Assembly (NCBI GenBank): GCA_003165095.1
Contig: PLSH01000273.1
Span: 667 to 11,103, forward strand
From: Acidobacteriaceae bacterium
Lineage (GTDB): Bacteria; Acidobacteriota; Terriglobia; Terriglobales; Acidobacteriaceae
Direction: 5' to 3'
DNA: 10,437 nucleotides
Shown in pieces: positions 1 through 6,404 of this stretch (position 1 is the stretch's first letter; every line of letters starts with the position of its first letter). The notes below the pieces were generated by a model that saw only the letters and a program-made list of their open reading frames with translations, was not told the origin of the DNA and made no database searches. Both the position numbers and the translations under genes were made by a program.

Positions 1-76
1 GATTCGCAACGAGCTGGCGGAAAAAGGGATTTTGGTTGAAGATGCAAAGGAAGGCGTGCGCTGGAAGCGAAAGTGA
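1..76 (+). CDS. cysS: Cysteinyl-tRNA synthetase, C-terminal end (partial)
   Basis: Only the last 24 codons and the TGA stop are present, read in frame from base 2. The tail reads IRNELAEKGILVEDAKEGVR followed by WKRK. It fits the very end of bacterial cysteinyl-tRNA synthetases, which close with an R-(D/N)-x-L-x-x-x-G-I-x-(L/V)-E-D segment and a terminal (W/T)-(R/K)-(R/K)-K. The enzyme charges tRNA-Cys with cysteine in the cytoplasm. Everything upstream, including the HIGH and KMSKS motifs, lies outside the window, so intactness cannot be judged. The call rests on this short but characteristic tail. Confidence 0.8.
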   Translation, partial: IRNELAEKGILVEDAKEGVRWKRK

Positions 77-78
77 AC

Positions 79-100
79 CCAGCTACTAGCTACTAGCTGG
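79..100. repeat. 7-bp tandem repeat forming a weak hairpin after cysS
   Basis: Two copies of AGCTACT and a third partial copy (AGCTGG) start at 81, two bases after the cysS stop. The ends, CCAGCTA (79-85) and TAGCTGG (94-100), are exact reverse complements around an 8-nt loop. The stem-loop could end the cysS transcript, but no T-tract follows, so an intrinsic terminator is not supported. Confidence 0.5.
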
Positions 101-169
101 AAAGACCACGAACCCGCTTACGGATTCACCTCTCTCATGGCGTTATGAATTCAAATCGAGGCACTGCTC

Positions 170-715
170 ATGGAAGCCAACGAAGCGCAGGAACTTGAAG
201 AACACGCAGAGGCCGGATCACGCGAGTCGGCAATGCGGCCGGTGGCGTTTACCATGGCCGTGCTGGCCGTACTGATAGCCCTGGCCACCGTGTTGGACCA
301 TCGCACGCACACCGAGGCCATCCTCTACCAGGACCAGGCGACCGACCAGTGGAATTTCTACCAGGCGCACAAGATCCGCGCCAATGATACTGAGCTGATT
401 GCGGACCTGCTCGGCGTGGTGACCGTCTCCAACCCGAGTGAGGCCGTCAAAATCGAGAAGTCGTATGCCGATCACCAGACCAAGTGGGCCGGGGAGCTGA
501 AGGACGCGCAGGACAAGGCCGAGGCGCTGGAAGCGGGGGTGGAGAAAGCCGAGGCGCGCGCCGACCGCTTCGATCTGGCCGAGGCGCTGCTGGAGATTGG
601 CCTGGTGATCACCTCGGTGACCCTTCTGACGCACAGCCGTGTCTATTGGTACCTGGGCATCGTGTTTTCGGCAGCCGGCGTCGTATCGGCGGTTTCGGCG
701 TATTTCCTCCACTAG
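170..715 (+). CDS. DUF4337-family membrane protein
   Basis: This 181-residue protein matches my memory of the DUF4337 family, small bacterial inner-membrane proteins of unknown function. It has a short acidic cytoplasmic N-terminus and a first membrane helix at about residues 24-42. A soluble segment with the family-like run QWNFYQAHKIR (60-70) follows, then a Lys/Glu/Ala-rich stretch at about 92-132 that is probably coiled coil. Two closely spaced membrane helices (about 136-154 and 158-180) end the protein with almost no tail. The ATG at 170 has GAGG at 158-161, 8 nt upstream. It follows cysS by 93 bp and precedes a small secreted protein on the same strand by 76 bp, so weak co-transcription is possible. 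No catalytic motif is visible and function is unknown. Confidence 0.75.
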   Translation: MEANEAQELEEHAEAGSRESAMRPVAFTMAVLAVLIALATVLDHRTHTEAILYQDQATDQWNFYQAHKIRANDTELIADLLGVVTVSNPSEAVKIEKSYADHQTKWAGELKDAQDKAEALEAGVEKAEARADRFDLAEALLEIGLVITSVTLLTHSRVYWYLGIVFSAAGVVSAVSAYFLH

Positions 716-791
716 ATTCAGGGATTGGACTGGTTTTGGAACGCCTTCTCGAGCGGGGCTGGACGGGTTGTCCAAAGGAGAAGCGGTAGTC

Positions 792-1427
792 ATGCTCAGA
801 TATTCGATCTTCGCGGTTCTGGGCGTGACTTGCGCGATCCTGTCGGCGCAGGCGCCGACGCCCAGGGACCCGATGGGGGATCTGGGATTCACCTACAACG
901 TGCCCCAGGACTGGACGGTAGTGGAAACCGCGCCGTCGCCCGAGGCGGTAAAGACCCAGCCCACGCAGGCGCCGGCTGCCCTGGAACAGAAGCGGGGCTC
1001 GGCCTGCATCCAGGTAGCGGAGACCGCGCGGCATGGCGATCCGTCTTCGGTGATCGTGGTTGTTACGCTGCCCTTCGACTGTTTTGGGCAGACAATGACC
1101 GCGCAGGATTTGCCGGGGTTCGGCTCCAGCGCCGCGGAGGGCCTGAAGCAGGTCTTCGACATCTCCGATCCGGTTTACGGCGCGTATTCTTTGGGCAGCC
1201 ACAGCCTTTGGATCGAGCGCGCCAAGGGCAACCCGAAGGGGAAGACCGAGAAACAATACACGATGGAGATTGCCTGCAGCCTGTTGCAGAAGGGCGCGGT
1301 GTGCTGGATGACGATGGCCGCGGATGAAGCCAGTTTGCGGGCCTTCGAGCAGGGTACGGTGACGCTGGACGGTGAAGCAGCCGCGCCGCTGATCCCGGCC
1401 ACGGCATTCGACAAGGCGCCGTCCTGA
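792..1427 (+). CDS. Small secreted protein of unknown function
   Basis: The start is placed at the ATG at 792 because AAAGGAG (774-780) lies 11 nt upstream and the reading frame then begins with a signal peptide. The longer in-frame start at 639 would overlap the preceding gene and hide the signal. The product is 211 residues. A hydrophobic segment (about 5-19) precedes a probable signal peptidase I site after SAQA (18-21). The mature part starts near a segment LGFTYNVPQDWTVV (31-44), typical of small exported beta-rich domains. It contains four cysteines (72, 97, 162, 171), which could form two disulfides outside the cytoplasm. No enzyme motif or lipobox is seen, and I do not recognise the family. 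The gene ends 26 bp from the 3' end of the convergent exporter gene. Confidence 0.7.
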   Translation: MLRYSIFAVLGVTCAILSAQAPTPRDPMGDLGFTYNVPQDWTVVETAPSPEAVKTQPTQAPAALEQKRGSACIQVAETARHGDPSSVIVVVTLPFDCFGQTMTAQDLPGFGSSAAEGLKQVFDISDPVYGAYSLGSHSLWIERAKGNPKGKTEKQYTMEIACSLLQKGAVCWMTMAADEASLRAFEQGTVTLDGEAAAPLIPATAFDKAPS

Positions 1428-1453
1428 GCCCTGCCAGGAACGGGCGCACCGGT

Positions 1454-2437
1454 CTATTTCTGAGGTATTTGCCGCCCGCCTTCGACCGGCTGCGGCTCGG
1501 GTCCGGTTTGCATTTGCGCGGTGGTGAGCAGGAAGACGGCCAGCACGATGGCAGCCATGCCGGCGAACTCCGCAGCCACTGGCCGCTCGTGGAGCAGGAA
1601 GATTCCGAGCAGCACGGCTACCACCGGGTTCACGTAGGTATAGGACATAACCTTGGCAACCGGCACGTGTTCGAGCAGGTAGATGAAGCCGGTATAACCG
1701 AGCAGGGAGCCTCCGGTGACCAGGTAGACAAGCGCGCCGACGGCCGCGGCGTTGAGATGGACCTGCGGCCATTGTCCGGCGGCGGTGCCGAGGGCGGTGC
1801 AGCAGATGCCGGCCGCCAGCATCTGCCAGGAAGCGGCGACGAAGCTGTTTGCCTTGAGCCTGGCGTGGCGGGAGACGATGCTCCCAACGGTCCAGGAGAG
1901 CGCCCCGGCGAGCAAGGCGGCGAGAGCCCAGAGGAGGGCGCGATTGCCGGCCAGCCCAATGCTCAGCGATGGCCAGACCAGGGCCGCCAGGCCGGCAAAG
2001 CCGAGCAGCAGGCCCAGCCAGCCGCGCCGGGGCAGGGGTTCTCCGCCGGGCAGCGCCATTTCAATCAGCGCCACATAGAGCGGGGAGACCGCGAAGACCA
2101 GGGATGCCAGCCCGCTGGACACGGTTTCCTCGGCGTAAACGAGGCCCACATTGCCGCCCCCGAGCAGCAGCAATCCCACCAGGCAGAAGAGGGCCATGTC
2201 GCGCGGCGGCCACGCGAGACGCAAGCCACGCCAGCGGCACCAGGCCAGAAGGATGGCTCCGGCGATGGTGAATCGCACTCCTGAGAGTAGCAGCGCGGGC
2301 ATTGCCGCTGCCAAAACGCGAATGGCGGTGTAGGTTGAACCCCAGAAGAAATAGACGCTTGCAAAGGCCAGCACGATGGTGGCCGAGGTGGCGGCTTTTT
2401 GTTGCGGATTGGCCGTGGAGAGGTTTTCGATCGCCAT
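1454..2437 (-). CDS. EamA/DMT-superfamily exporter, YedA-like
   Basis: This 327-residue protein is almost entirely hydrophobic and fits ten membrane helices arranged as two EamA repeats, the usual architecture and length of drug/metabolite exporters. The first helix carries WGSTYTAIRV (about 32-41), followed by GVRFTIAGAILL. The second repeat contains SYTYVNPVVAVLLG and a following hinge LLHERP. These landmarks are close to the YedA branch. Such proteins export amino acids or small metabolites across the inner membrane, and the substrate cannot be read from sequence. The ATG at 2437 has only a weak purine-rich stretch upstream. A polar Pro/Gln/Glu tail of about 20 residues follows the last helix. 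The gene is convergent with the secreted-protein gene and is followed by no partner in its own direction, so it is probably monocistronic. Confidence 0.85.
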   Translation of the reverse strand: MAIENLSTANPQQKAATSATIVLAFASVYFFWGSTYTAIRVLAAAMPALLLSGVRFTIAGAILLAWCRWRGLRLAWPPRDMALFCLVGLLLLGGGNVGLVYAEETVSSGLASLVFAVSPLYVALIEMALPGGEPLPRRGWLGLLLGFAGLAALVWPSLSIGLAGNRALLWALAALLAGALSWTVGSIVSRHARLKANSFVAASWQMLAAGICCTALGTAAGQWPQVHLNAAAVGALVYLVTGGSLLGYTGFIYLLEHVPVAKVMSYTYVNPVVAVLLGIFLLHERPVAAEFAGMAAIVLAVFLLTTAQMQTGPEPQPVEGGRQIPQK

Positions 2438-2826
2438 GAAGATGATTCCATCCTAGCCGGTTCGATCTTCAATTGCTTCCCGCATCTTGCGGCGAATTCG
2501 TGGCGGACCGGCGGCCGCGGCGCGGTTTCACTGTACAGGGGAATTGAAAATGGGCTATTCTCAGGCAGGCGGAGACCCATGCACATGCGCGCCATTCACG
2601 GATCGAGTTGCGCACCGGCCATCAAGCGCTGGTCGCGGTCGCGCGCGCGCTGCATCTGCCCGCGCAAGCACCTGCGCGTGCTGCCCACCCGCACCCGACC
2701 TAGCCTCTTCGCCAGCGACTAGCAGTCTGGCGAAGATTCTCGCCCATCTATTTCGGCCCTTCGTGGCTCCTTCTCAAGTGCAGGCGGAACGGGGCGATCC
2801 CTCAAAAAGGGGTCCAAGGCTCGTTT

Positions 2827-2857
2827 CCCATCCTTCGTAAGAAGCGCGAAAGATGGG
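2827..2857. repeat. Intergenic stem-loop, probable dispersed element
   Basis: CCCATCCTTCG (2827-2837) pairs with CGAAAGATGGG (2847-2857) over 11 positions with one mismatch, around a 9-nt loop. It sits in the leader region of the aminotransferase gene with no T-tract, so a terminator is unlikely. The CCCATCCTTCG / CGAAGGATGGG pattern resembles intergenic repeats I recall from acidobacterial genomes, but only one copy is in this window. Confidence 0.45.
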
Positions 2858-2916
2858 GCGCACGCAGTGGACCGGATCGACGAACGAAGCGCAGGCCGGA
2901 TTCAACAGGCTCGAGA

Positions 2917-2963
2917 GCAACCGCAGGTTCTTCGACTGCGCCGCGCTCCGCTCAGGACGACAG
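2917..2963. repeat. Candidate dispersed intergenic repeat before the aminotransferase
   Basis: This 47-bp segment runs from GCAACCGCAGG through TTCTTCGACTGCG to GCTCAGGACGACAG. It resembles short GC-rich segments scattered between genes in several bacterial groups, which often read TTCGACTnCGCTCAGGATGACA. That resemblance is from memory and no second copy lies in this window. It ends 10 bp before the ribosome-binding site of the aminotransferase gene, so it would be in the mRNA leader if transcription starts upstream of it. Confidence 0.35.
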
Positions 2964-2986
2964 CCCTATCGACAGGAGATAAGAAG

Positions 2987-4378
2987 ATGACCAAGCAAGA
3001 GCTGCACACACAATACGGACCCAAACTCGTCTGTTCCCTGCCCGGACCCAAGGCCAAGGCTGCAGTCGCGGCGGACAAACGGCTGATCTCGCCGAGTTAC
3101 ACGCGCTCCTATCCGCTGGTGGCCAAGCGCGGCCGCGGGGCTCGCGTGGAGGACGTGGACGGCAACGAGTTTCTTGACTTTGCGGCGGGGATTGCCGTGG
3201 TTTCCACCGGTCATTGCCACCCGGAGGTCGTAGCGGCCATCCAGAAGCAGGCGGCGGAGCTGATTCACATCTCCGGAACCGACTTTTACAACGAGCTGCT
3301 GACCGACCTTGCCGACCGTCTTTCGGCGGTGGCGCCCATGCCGGGCCCGCACAAGTTCTTCTATGGGAACTCGGGCGCCGAGGCGGTCGAGTGCGCGCTC
3401 AAGCTGGCCCGTTATCACACCGGACGCCAGCAGGTGATCTCCTTTTTTGGCGCATTTCACGGGCGCACCATGGGCGCGCTCTCGCTGACGGGATCGAAAC
3501 CGCAGCAGAAACGCCGCTTTTCGCCGCTGGTGCCGGGCGTAACGCACGTCCGCTATCCCTATACCTACCGGGGCTGCACGGGCGGAGCGCAGGAGGAAGA
3601 AGCATTCAGCCTGGGTTGCGCACGCTACATCGAGGAGAAGCTGTTCAAGACCATTCTGCCGCCGGAAGAGGTCGCGGCTATCTTTGTCGAGCCGATCCAG
3701 GGCGAGGGCGGCTACGTGGTGGCGCCGGATAATTTCCTGCGCGAGCTGCGGGCCATCTGCACCCGGCACGGGATTCTGCTGGTAGTGGACGAGGTGCAGT
3801 GCGGGGCCGGGCGCACCGGCAAGTGGTGGGCGATCGAGCACTCCGGCGTGGAGCCCGATATGGTGTGCATGGCCAAGGGGATTGCCAGCGGGATGCCGCT
3901 GGGTATCTGCATGACGCGCGCGGAGGTGATGGACTGGGTACCCGGATCGCACGCGTCGACCTTTGGCGGCAACCCGGTTTCGATTGCCGCGGCCCTGGCG
4001 ACCATGGACATCCTGGAGCGCGAGGGGATCGAAAATGCCGGACGCGTCGGCGAGTTCATGCTGGAGCGGTTGCGCGGATGGACGAAGACGCATCCGCTGG
4101 TGGGCGAGGTGCGCGGGCGCGGGCTGATGATCGGCATCGAGCTGGTAAAGGACAAGGCGACGCGGGAGCCGGCCGTGGAAGCACGCAACCGGGTGGAGAC
4201 GCTGGCTTTTGAACGCGGGCTGATGCTGCTGGGCTGCGGAGAAACCTCGCTGCGGCTCGCGCCTCCGCTGATTATCAGCAAGGAGGAAGCGACCGTGGCG
4301 CTCGACATTCTCGAAGATGCGCTGACGGTGGTGGAAAAGGAACACGAGCAGGCAGCGATCGAGGTGGCGACGGCCTGA
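2987..4378 (+). CDS. Class-III PLP-dependent aminotransferase (acetylornithine/GABA aminotransferase family)
   Basis: The ATG at 2987 has a strong AGGAGA (2974-2979) 7 nt upstream. A start at 2867 would add 40 residues encoded by repeat-like DNA and is rejected. The 463-residue product has the full fold-type I class-III signature: GNSGAE (127-132) binding the PLP phosphate, FHGRT (157-161) with its stacking region, EPIQGEGG (235-242), DEVQ with Asp268 for the pyridine nitrogen, Lys297 in AKGIASGMPLG as Schiff-base lysine, STFGGNP (324-330), and Arg423 in RLAPPL for the substrate carboxylate. The length and an insert around 185-215 (TYRGCTGG followed by an acidic stretch) set it apart from ~400-residue ArgD. 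They recall archaeal 'acetylornithine aminotransferase family' members, some of which racemise or transaminate amino acids. No arg or gab gene adjoins it, so the substrate is undecided. Confidence 0.92.
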   Translation: MTKQELHTQYGPKLVCSLPGPKAKAAVAADKRLISPSYTRSYPLVAKRGRGARVEDVDGNEFLDFAAGIAVVSTGHCHPEVVAAIQKQAAELIHISGTDFYNELLTDLADRLSAVAPMPGPHKFFYGNSGAEAVECALKLARYHTGRQQVISFFGAFHGRTMGALSLTGSKPQQKRRFSPLVPGVTHVRYPYTYRGCTGGAQEEEAFSLGCARYIEEKLFKTILPPEEVAAIFVEPIQGEGGYVVAPDNFLRELRAICTRHGILLVVDEVQCGAGRTGKWWAIEHSGVEPDMVCMAKGIASGMPLGICMTRAEVMDWVPGSHASTFGGNPVSIAAALATMDILEREGIENAGRVGEFMLERLRGWTKTHPLVGEVRGRGLMIGIELVKDKATREPAVEARNRVETLAFERGLMLLGCGETSLRLAPPLIISKEEATVALDILEDALTVVEKEHEQAAIEVATA

Positions 4379-4396
4379 CACACGGATTTGTGGTTT

Positions 4397-4505
4397 CCCG
4401 GGTCTCAAAATCAAGACCTCCGCCCCACGGACCAAGACCTGTCCGTGGGGGCCCGGACCTCCACCCCACGGACCAAGACCTGTCCGTGGGGGCCCCGGAC
4501 CTGGG
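4397..4505. repeat. Candidate dispersed element interrupted by tandem hairpins
   Basis: CCCGGGTC (4397-4404) and GACCTGGG (4498-4505) are reverse complements with one mismatch. The left arm continues into GGTCT-CAAAATCA-AGACC (4401-4418), itself a 5-bp hairpin. Joining the left arm directly to the right flank would give a compact palindromic element. A related CCC(A/G)GGTC(C/T)CAAAA core occurs at 9072-9085. The two tandem hairpin units described separately therefore appear to sit inside an older repeat copy. The region lies between convergent 3' ends. Confidence 0.5.
4415..4497. repeat. Two tandem ~41-bp units, each with a perfect 10-bp hairpin
   Basis: Unit 1 (4415-4455) and unit 2 (4456-4497) are nearly identical, differing by one substitution (G/A near position 8) and one extra C near the end. 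Each contains CCCCACGGAC, the loop CAAGACCT and GTCCGTGGGG, a perfect 10-bp stem at 4423-4450 and 4464-4491. Lying between convergent genes, the stems could slow or end transcription from both sides, but neither is followed by a T-tract, so classic intrinsic termination is not supported. Confidence 0.85.
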
Positions 4506-4533
4506 CCACCCCAGGCGTTCTGCCGGTTTCCGG

Positions 4534-5613
4534 TTATACGATCTTGTCTGCCATGCGCATGTTCGCAATCTCCGAGGTGCGGTGCGCGGCGCGTTCCAGG
4601 TTATGCGCCATCTCCTGCGTGGCCAGGTGCTGCTCCTCTGCCGCCGCGGCCATCTGGTTTGACAGTCCCGACAGGTCTTCGGTCTGGCTCGATATGCGAT
4701 CGATAGCCGCAACGGCGGTGTTGATGTCGGAGCCGATGGCGGACACCTTGGCCTGAATCTCGGCGGTGGCCGCGGCCGTCTGCTCGGCCAGTTTTCTCAC
4801 TTCGCCGGCCACCACGCTGAAACCCTTGCCATGCGCGCCGGCCCTGGCGGCCTCGATATTCGCATTCAGCGCCAGCACGCTGGTCTGGGTGGCAATGGAG
4901 GCGATCAACTCCGCCACCTTGGCCACGCCGCTGCTCGAGTCCTTGAGGCTGAGAATGGAAGCCTTGCTCTCCATGGTCGCGGCGCGCGACTTTTCGGCTG
5001 CCTGAGCCACGTTGAAGGCGTTTTTGGCAATCTCCGCAATGCTGGATTCGATCTGGTGCGTGGCCGTGGCCACCATCTGCAGGTTGCCGTTGAGGTGCTC
5101 GATGTCGCTGCGCTGCGACTCCTGCGCGTGGCGGAGCGCGTCAATCGTCTGCTGCGTACTGACGCCCCAGACTACCACCGCGCCGAGGTACTCGCCGCTC
5201 TCGCCAATCATCGGCTCAATCTCCAGGTCGAGCTTGACGGGGCCAAGCGCGATGGTAGCCCGGTGCGGAAGCCTGTGCCTGCCCTGATGCTGTTTGGCGC
5301 CCAGAATCCTGTCGATGTTTTCAGTTGACTTGTGAAGAATATGGATGGACTGGCCGACCAACTGGTCGACAGGCAGAGGCAGATACTGCTGCAAGGTGAG
5401 CAGGGTTTTGCGCGAGGAGCGGTTGAGGTAGCGCAGAACCAGATCGCGATCGCAGAACATGGCATTGCAGGGCAGAGCGTCCAGCGCGTATTCAAAGCTG
5501 CGGTCCACTTCTGCTTCCGCTGCGGCCTCAGCGGGGGCTTCGAAATCCGCCAAAAGAGCATGCGCCTGCTGGTTTCCATGTGAAAACAGGCCTCCGAACA
5601 AACCATGCGACAT
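4534..5613 (-). CDS. Soluble PAS-domain methyl-accepting chemotaxis protein
   Basis: The 359-residue product has no signal peptide or membrane helix, so it should be a cytoplasmic receptor. After a polar N-terminus, a PAS domain spans about 42-152. It runs from ALDALPCNAMFCDRDLVLRY through the LPHRATIALGP strand to EYLGAVVVWGVST, a layout typical of receptor-type PAS domains. A short linker helix leads to the MCP signalling domain (about 165-350), whose hairpin tip is recognisable at IASIATQTSVLALNANIEAA (238-257) followed by RAG, GKGFSVVAGEVRKLAEQT. This tip normally contacts CheA and CheW. The start at 5613 has AAGGGAGG about 9 nt upstream. No CheR-tethering pentapeptide is seen at the C-terminus. 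No che genes are in the window, so its pathway is unknown. The ligand or cofactor of the PAS domain (heme, flavin, none) cannot be told. Confidence 0.9.
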   Translation of the reverse strand: MSHGLFGGLFSHGNQQAHALLADFEAPAEAAAEAEVDRSFEYALDALPCNAMFCDRDLVLRYLNRSSRKTLLTLQQYLPLPVDQLVGQSIHILHKSTENIDRILGAKQHQGRHRLPHRATIALGPVKLDLEIEPMIGESGEYLGAVVVWGVSTQQTIDALRHAQESQRSDIEHLNGNLQMVATATHQIESSIAEIAKNAFNVAQAAEKSRAATMESKASILSLKDSSSGVAKVAELIASIATQTSVLALNANIEAARAGAHGKGFSVVAGEVRKLAEQTAAATAEIQAKVSAIGSDINTAVAAIDRISSQTEDLSGLSNQMAAAAEEQHLATQEMAHNLERAAHRTSEIANMRMADKIV

Positions 5614-5849
5614 GGCTGGGCCCTCCCTTACCTATGAATCCAGTTTCGTGCAATGCGGGAGCGAGAAGCACGTAATGGGTGCTGTCGGCGTTGCGGCATT
5701 CCCGGAATTGCACGCGCCTGTTCCATTTTGGAAGCGTAGTTTTGTGCGGTTGAAAGCGAATCTCGGCGGCAGCCGAATCCGCGTAGCTCACGCCTGGCGG
5801 ACGGGACGGGATTTGCGCCTTTGGCCGGCGAGGGAGAGAATGGTGTGCC

Positions 5850-6338
5850 ATGCAATGGCTGACCGAGTTGCGGATCAACGGGCTGGAGCGAGCGCTGGGC
5901 GGACTGGACTGGCTGGCGCGGAAGCGCGGCCGGGAGCAATCGCTGCCCGCTCATCTGCTGACGGGGATCGAGGGTGAGGAAGCGGCTTATTTCCATCTGC
6001 GCCGCAAAAATTATGTCGTGGTGGCGCGGCGCTGGTCGGGGGGCAATCTACCCGGCGACATCGACCTGATCGCCTGGCAAGGGCAACTGCTTTGTTTTAT
6101 CGAAGTGAAGACCCGCACGGCTCGGGATAGAAGTCCGGCAGAGATCGCCGTGGACTCCCACAAGCGCCACGTTCTGCGCCGGCTGGCGCGCCAGTATGTG
6201 CGCCAACTGCCGCAGCCAACCGCGCCCGAGATCCGGTTCGACGTTCTGAGCGTTTATCTTGTGCCAGGAGAGGCGAAGGAGTTCCTGCACTTTGAGAACG
6301 CATTCGGATGGAACGAACGGCGGCAAGACCGGGAGTGA
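5850..6338 (+). CDS. yraN: YraN/UPF0102 family protein, endonuclease-like fold
   Basis: The 162-residue product carries the UPF0102 landmarks in order: G39-x-x-G42-E43 at the start of the domain, the KNYVVVARRW strand (53-62), GDIDLIA (69-75), the FIEVKTR strand (83-89) and a late RFDVLSV strand (129-135). E43, D72, E85 and K87 match the catalytic pattern of PD-(D/E)xK nucleases, the restriction-endonuclease-like fold. The family is widespread and thought to act on DNA or in recombination, but its exact role is unsettled. The N-terminus has about 35 extra residues before the domain, longer than the ~120-residue norm. The start at 5850 has GGGAGAG about 12 nt upstream, a somewhat long spacing, so a later start near the domain is possible. 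The gene is divergent from the MCP gene and convergent with the oxidoreductase gene. Confidence 0.88.
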   Translation: MQWLTELRINGLERALGGLDWLARKRGREQSLPAHLLTGIEGEEAAYFHLRRKNYVVVARRWSGGNLPGDIDLIAWQGQLLCFIEVKTRTARDRSPAEIAVDSHKRHVLRRLARQYVRQLPQPTAPEIRFDVLSVYLVPGEAKEFLHFENAFGWNERRQDRE

Positions 6339-6404
6339 GTCAGGTGGGGCAAGACTGGGCCATGGGACGCCGAATTCACTCCTCGACTATTGTCCACTTC
6401 GTGA

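Larger units (their letters stand above)
2438..2986. other. 549-bp gene-free region with repeat-like hairpins
   Basis: This gap separates the divergent exporter and aminotransferase genes and should hold both promoters. Three overlapping readable frames cross its left half. None has a family resemblance or a convincing start, and their Arg/Ser/Pro-rich products look like translated GC-rich noise. A run of GC alternation occurs near 2639-2650 and a small 5-bp hairpin at 2667-2682. The right half (about 2820-2963) holds a stem-loop and a GC-rich segment described separately. No tRNA, riboswitch or clear -35/-10 pair was found. Confidence 0.6.

Noticed and set aside
609..1772. 387-codon minus-strand open frame covering the secreted protein and part of the exporter
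   Set aside because: It overlaps two better supported genes and its product is Arg/Ala/Gly-rich noise without domains.
1469..2284. 271-codon plus-strand open frame opposite the EamA exporter
   Set aside because: Low-complexity Gly/Gln/Glu/Ala product, while the minus frame encodes a textbook ten-helix transporter.
2399..2840. Two overlapping plus-strand open frames in the 549-bp gap
   Set aside because: No plausible ribosome-binding site, no recognisable domain, biased Arg/Ser/Pro composition, and one runs antisense into the start of the exporter gene.
2966..4435. 489-codon open frame on the minus strand opposite the aminotransferase
   Set aside because: The translation is rich in Arg, His and Gln with no family features, and the plus-strand gene has all catalytic motifs. 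Long antisense frames are expected at this GC content.
5700..5730. Possible sigma-54 promoter for the MCP gene (minus-strand TGGAAC ... GTGCAA)
   Set aside because: The GG and GC elements are 11 rather than 10 bases apart. Sigma-54 promoters tolerate almost no change in that spacing.
6332..6382. Inverted repeat GGAGTGA / TCACTCC between yraN and the oxidoreductase gene
   Set aside because: Only 7 bp with a 37-nt loop and no T-tract. Too weak to call a terminator.
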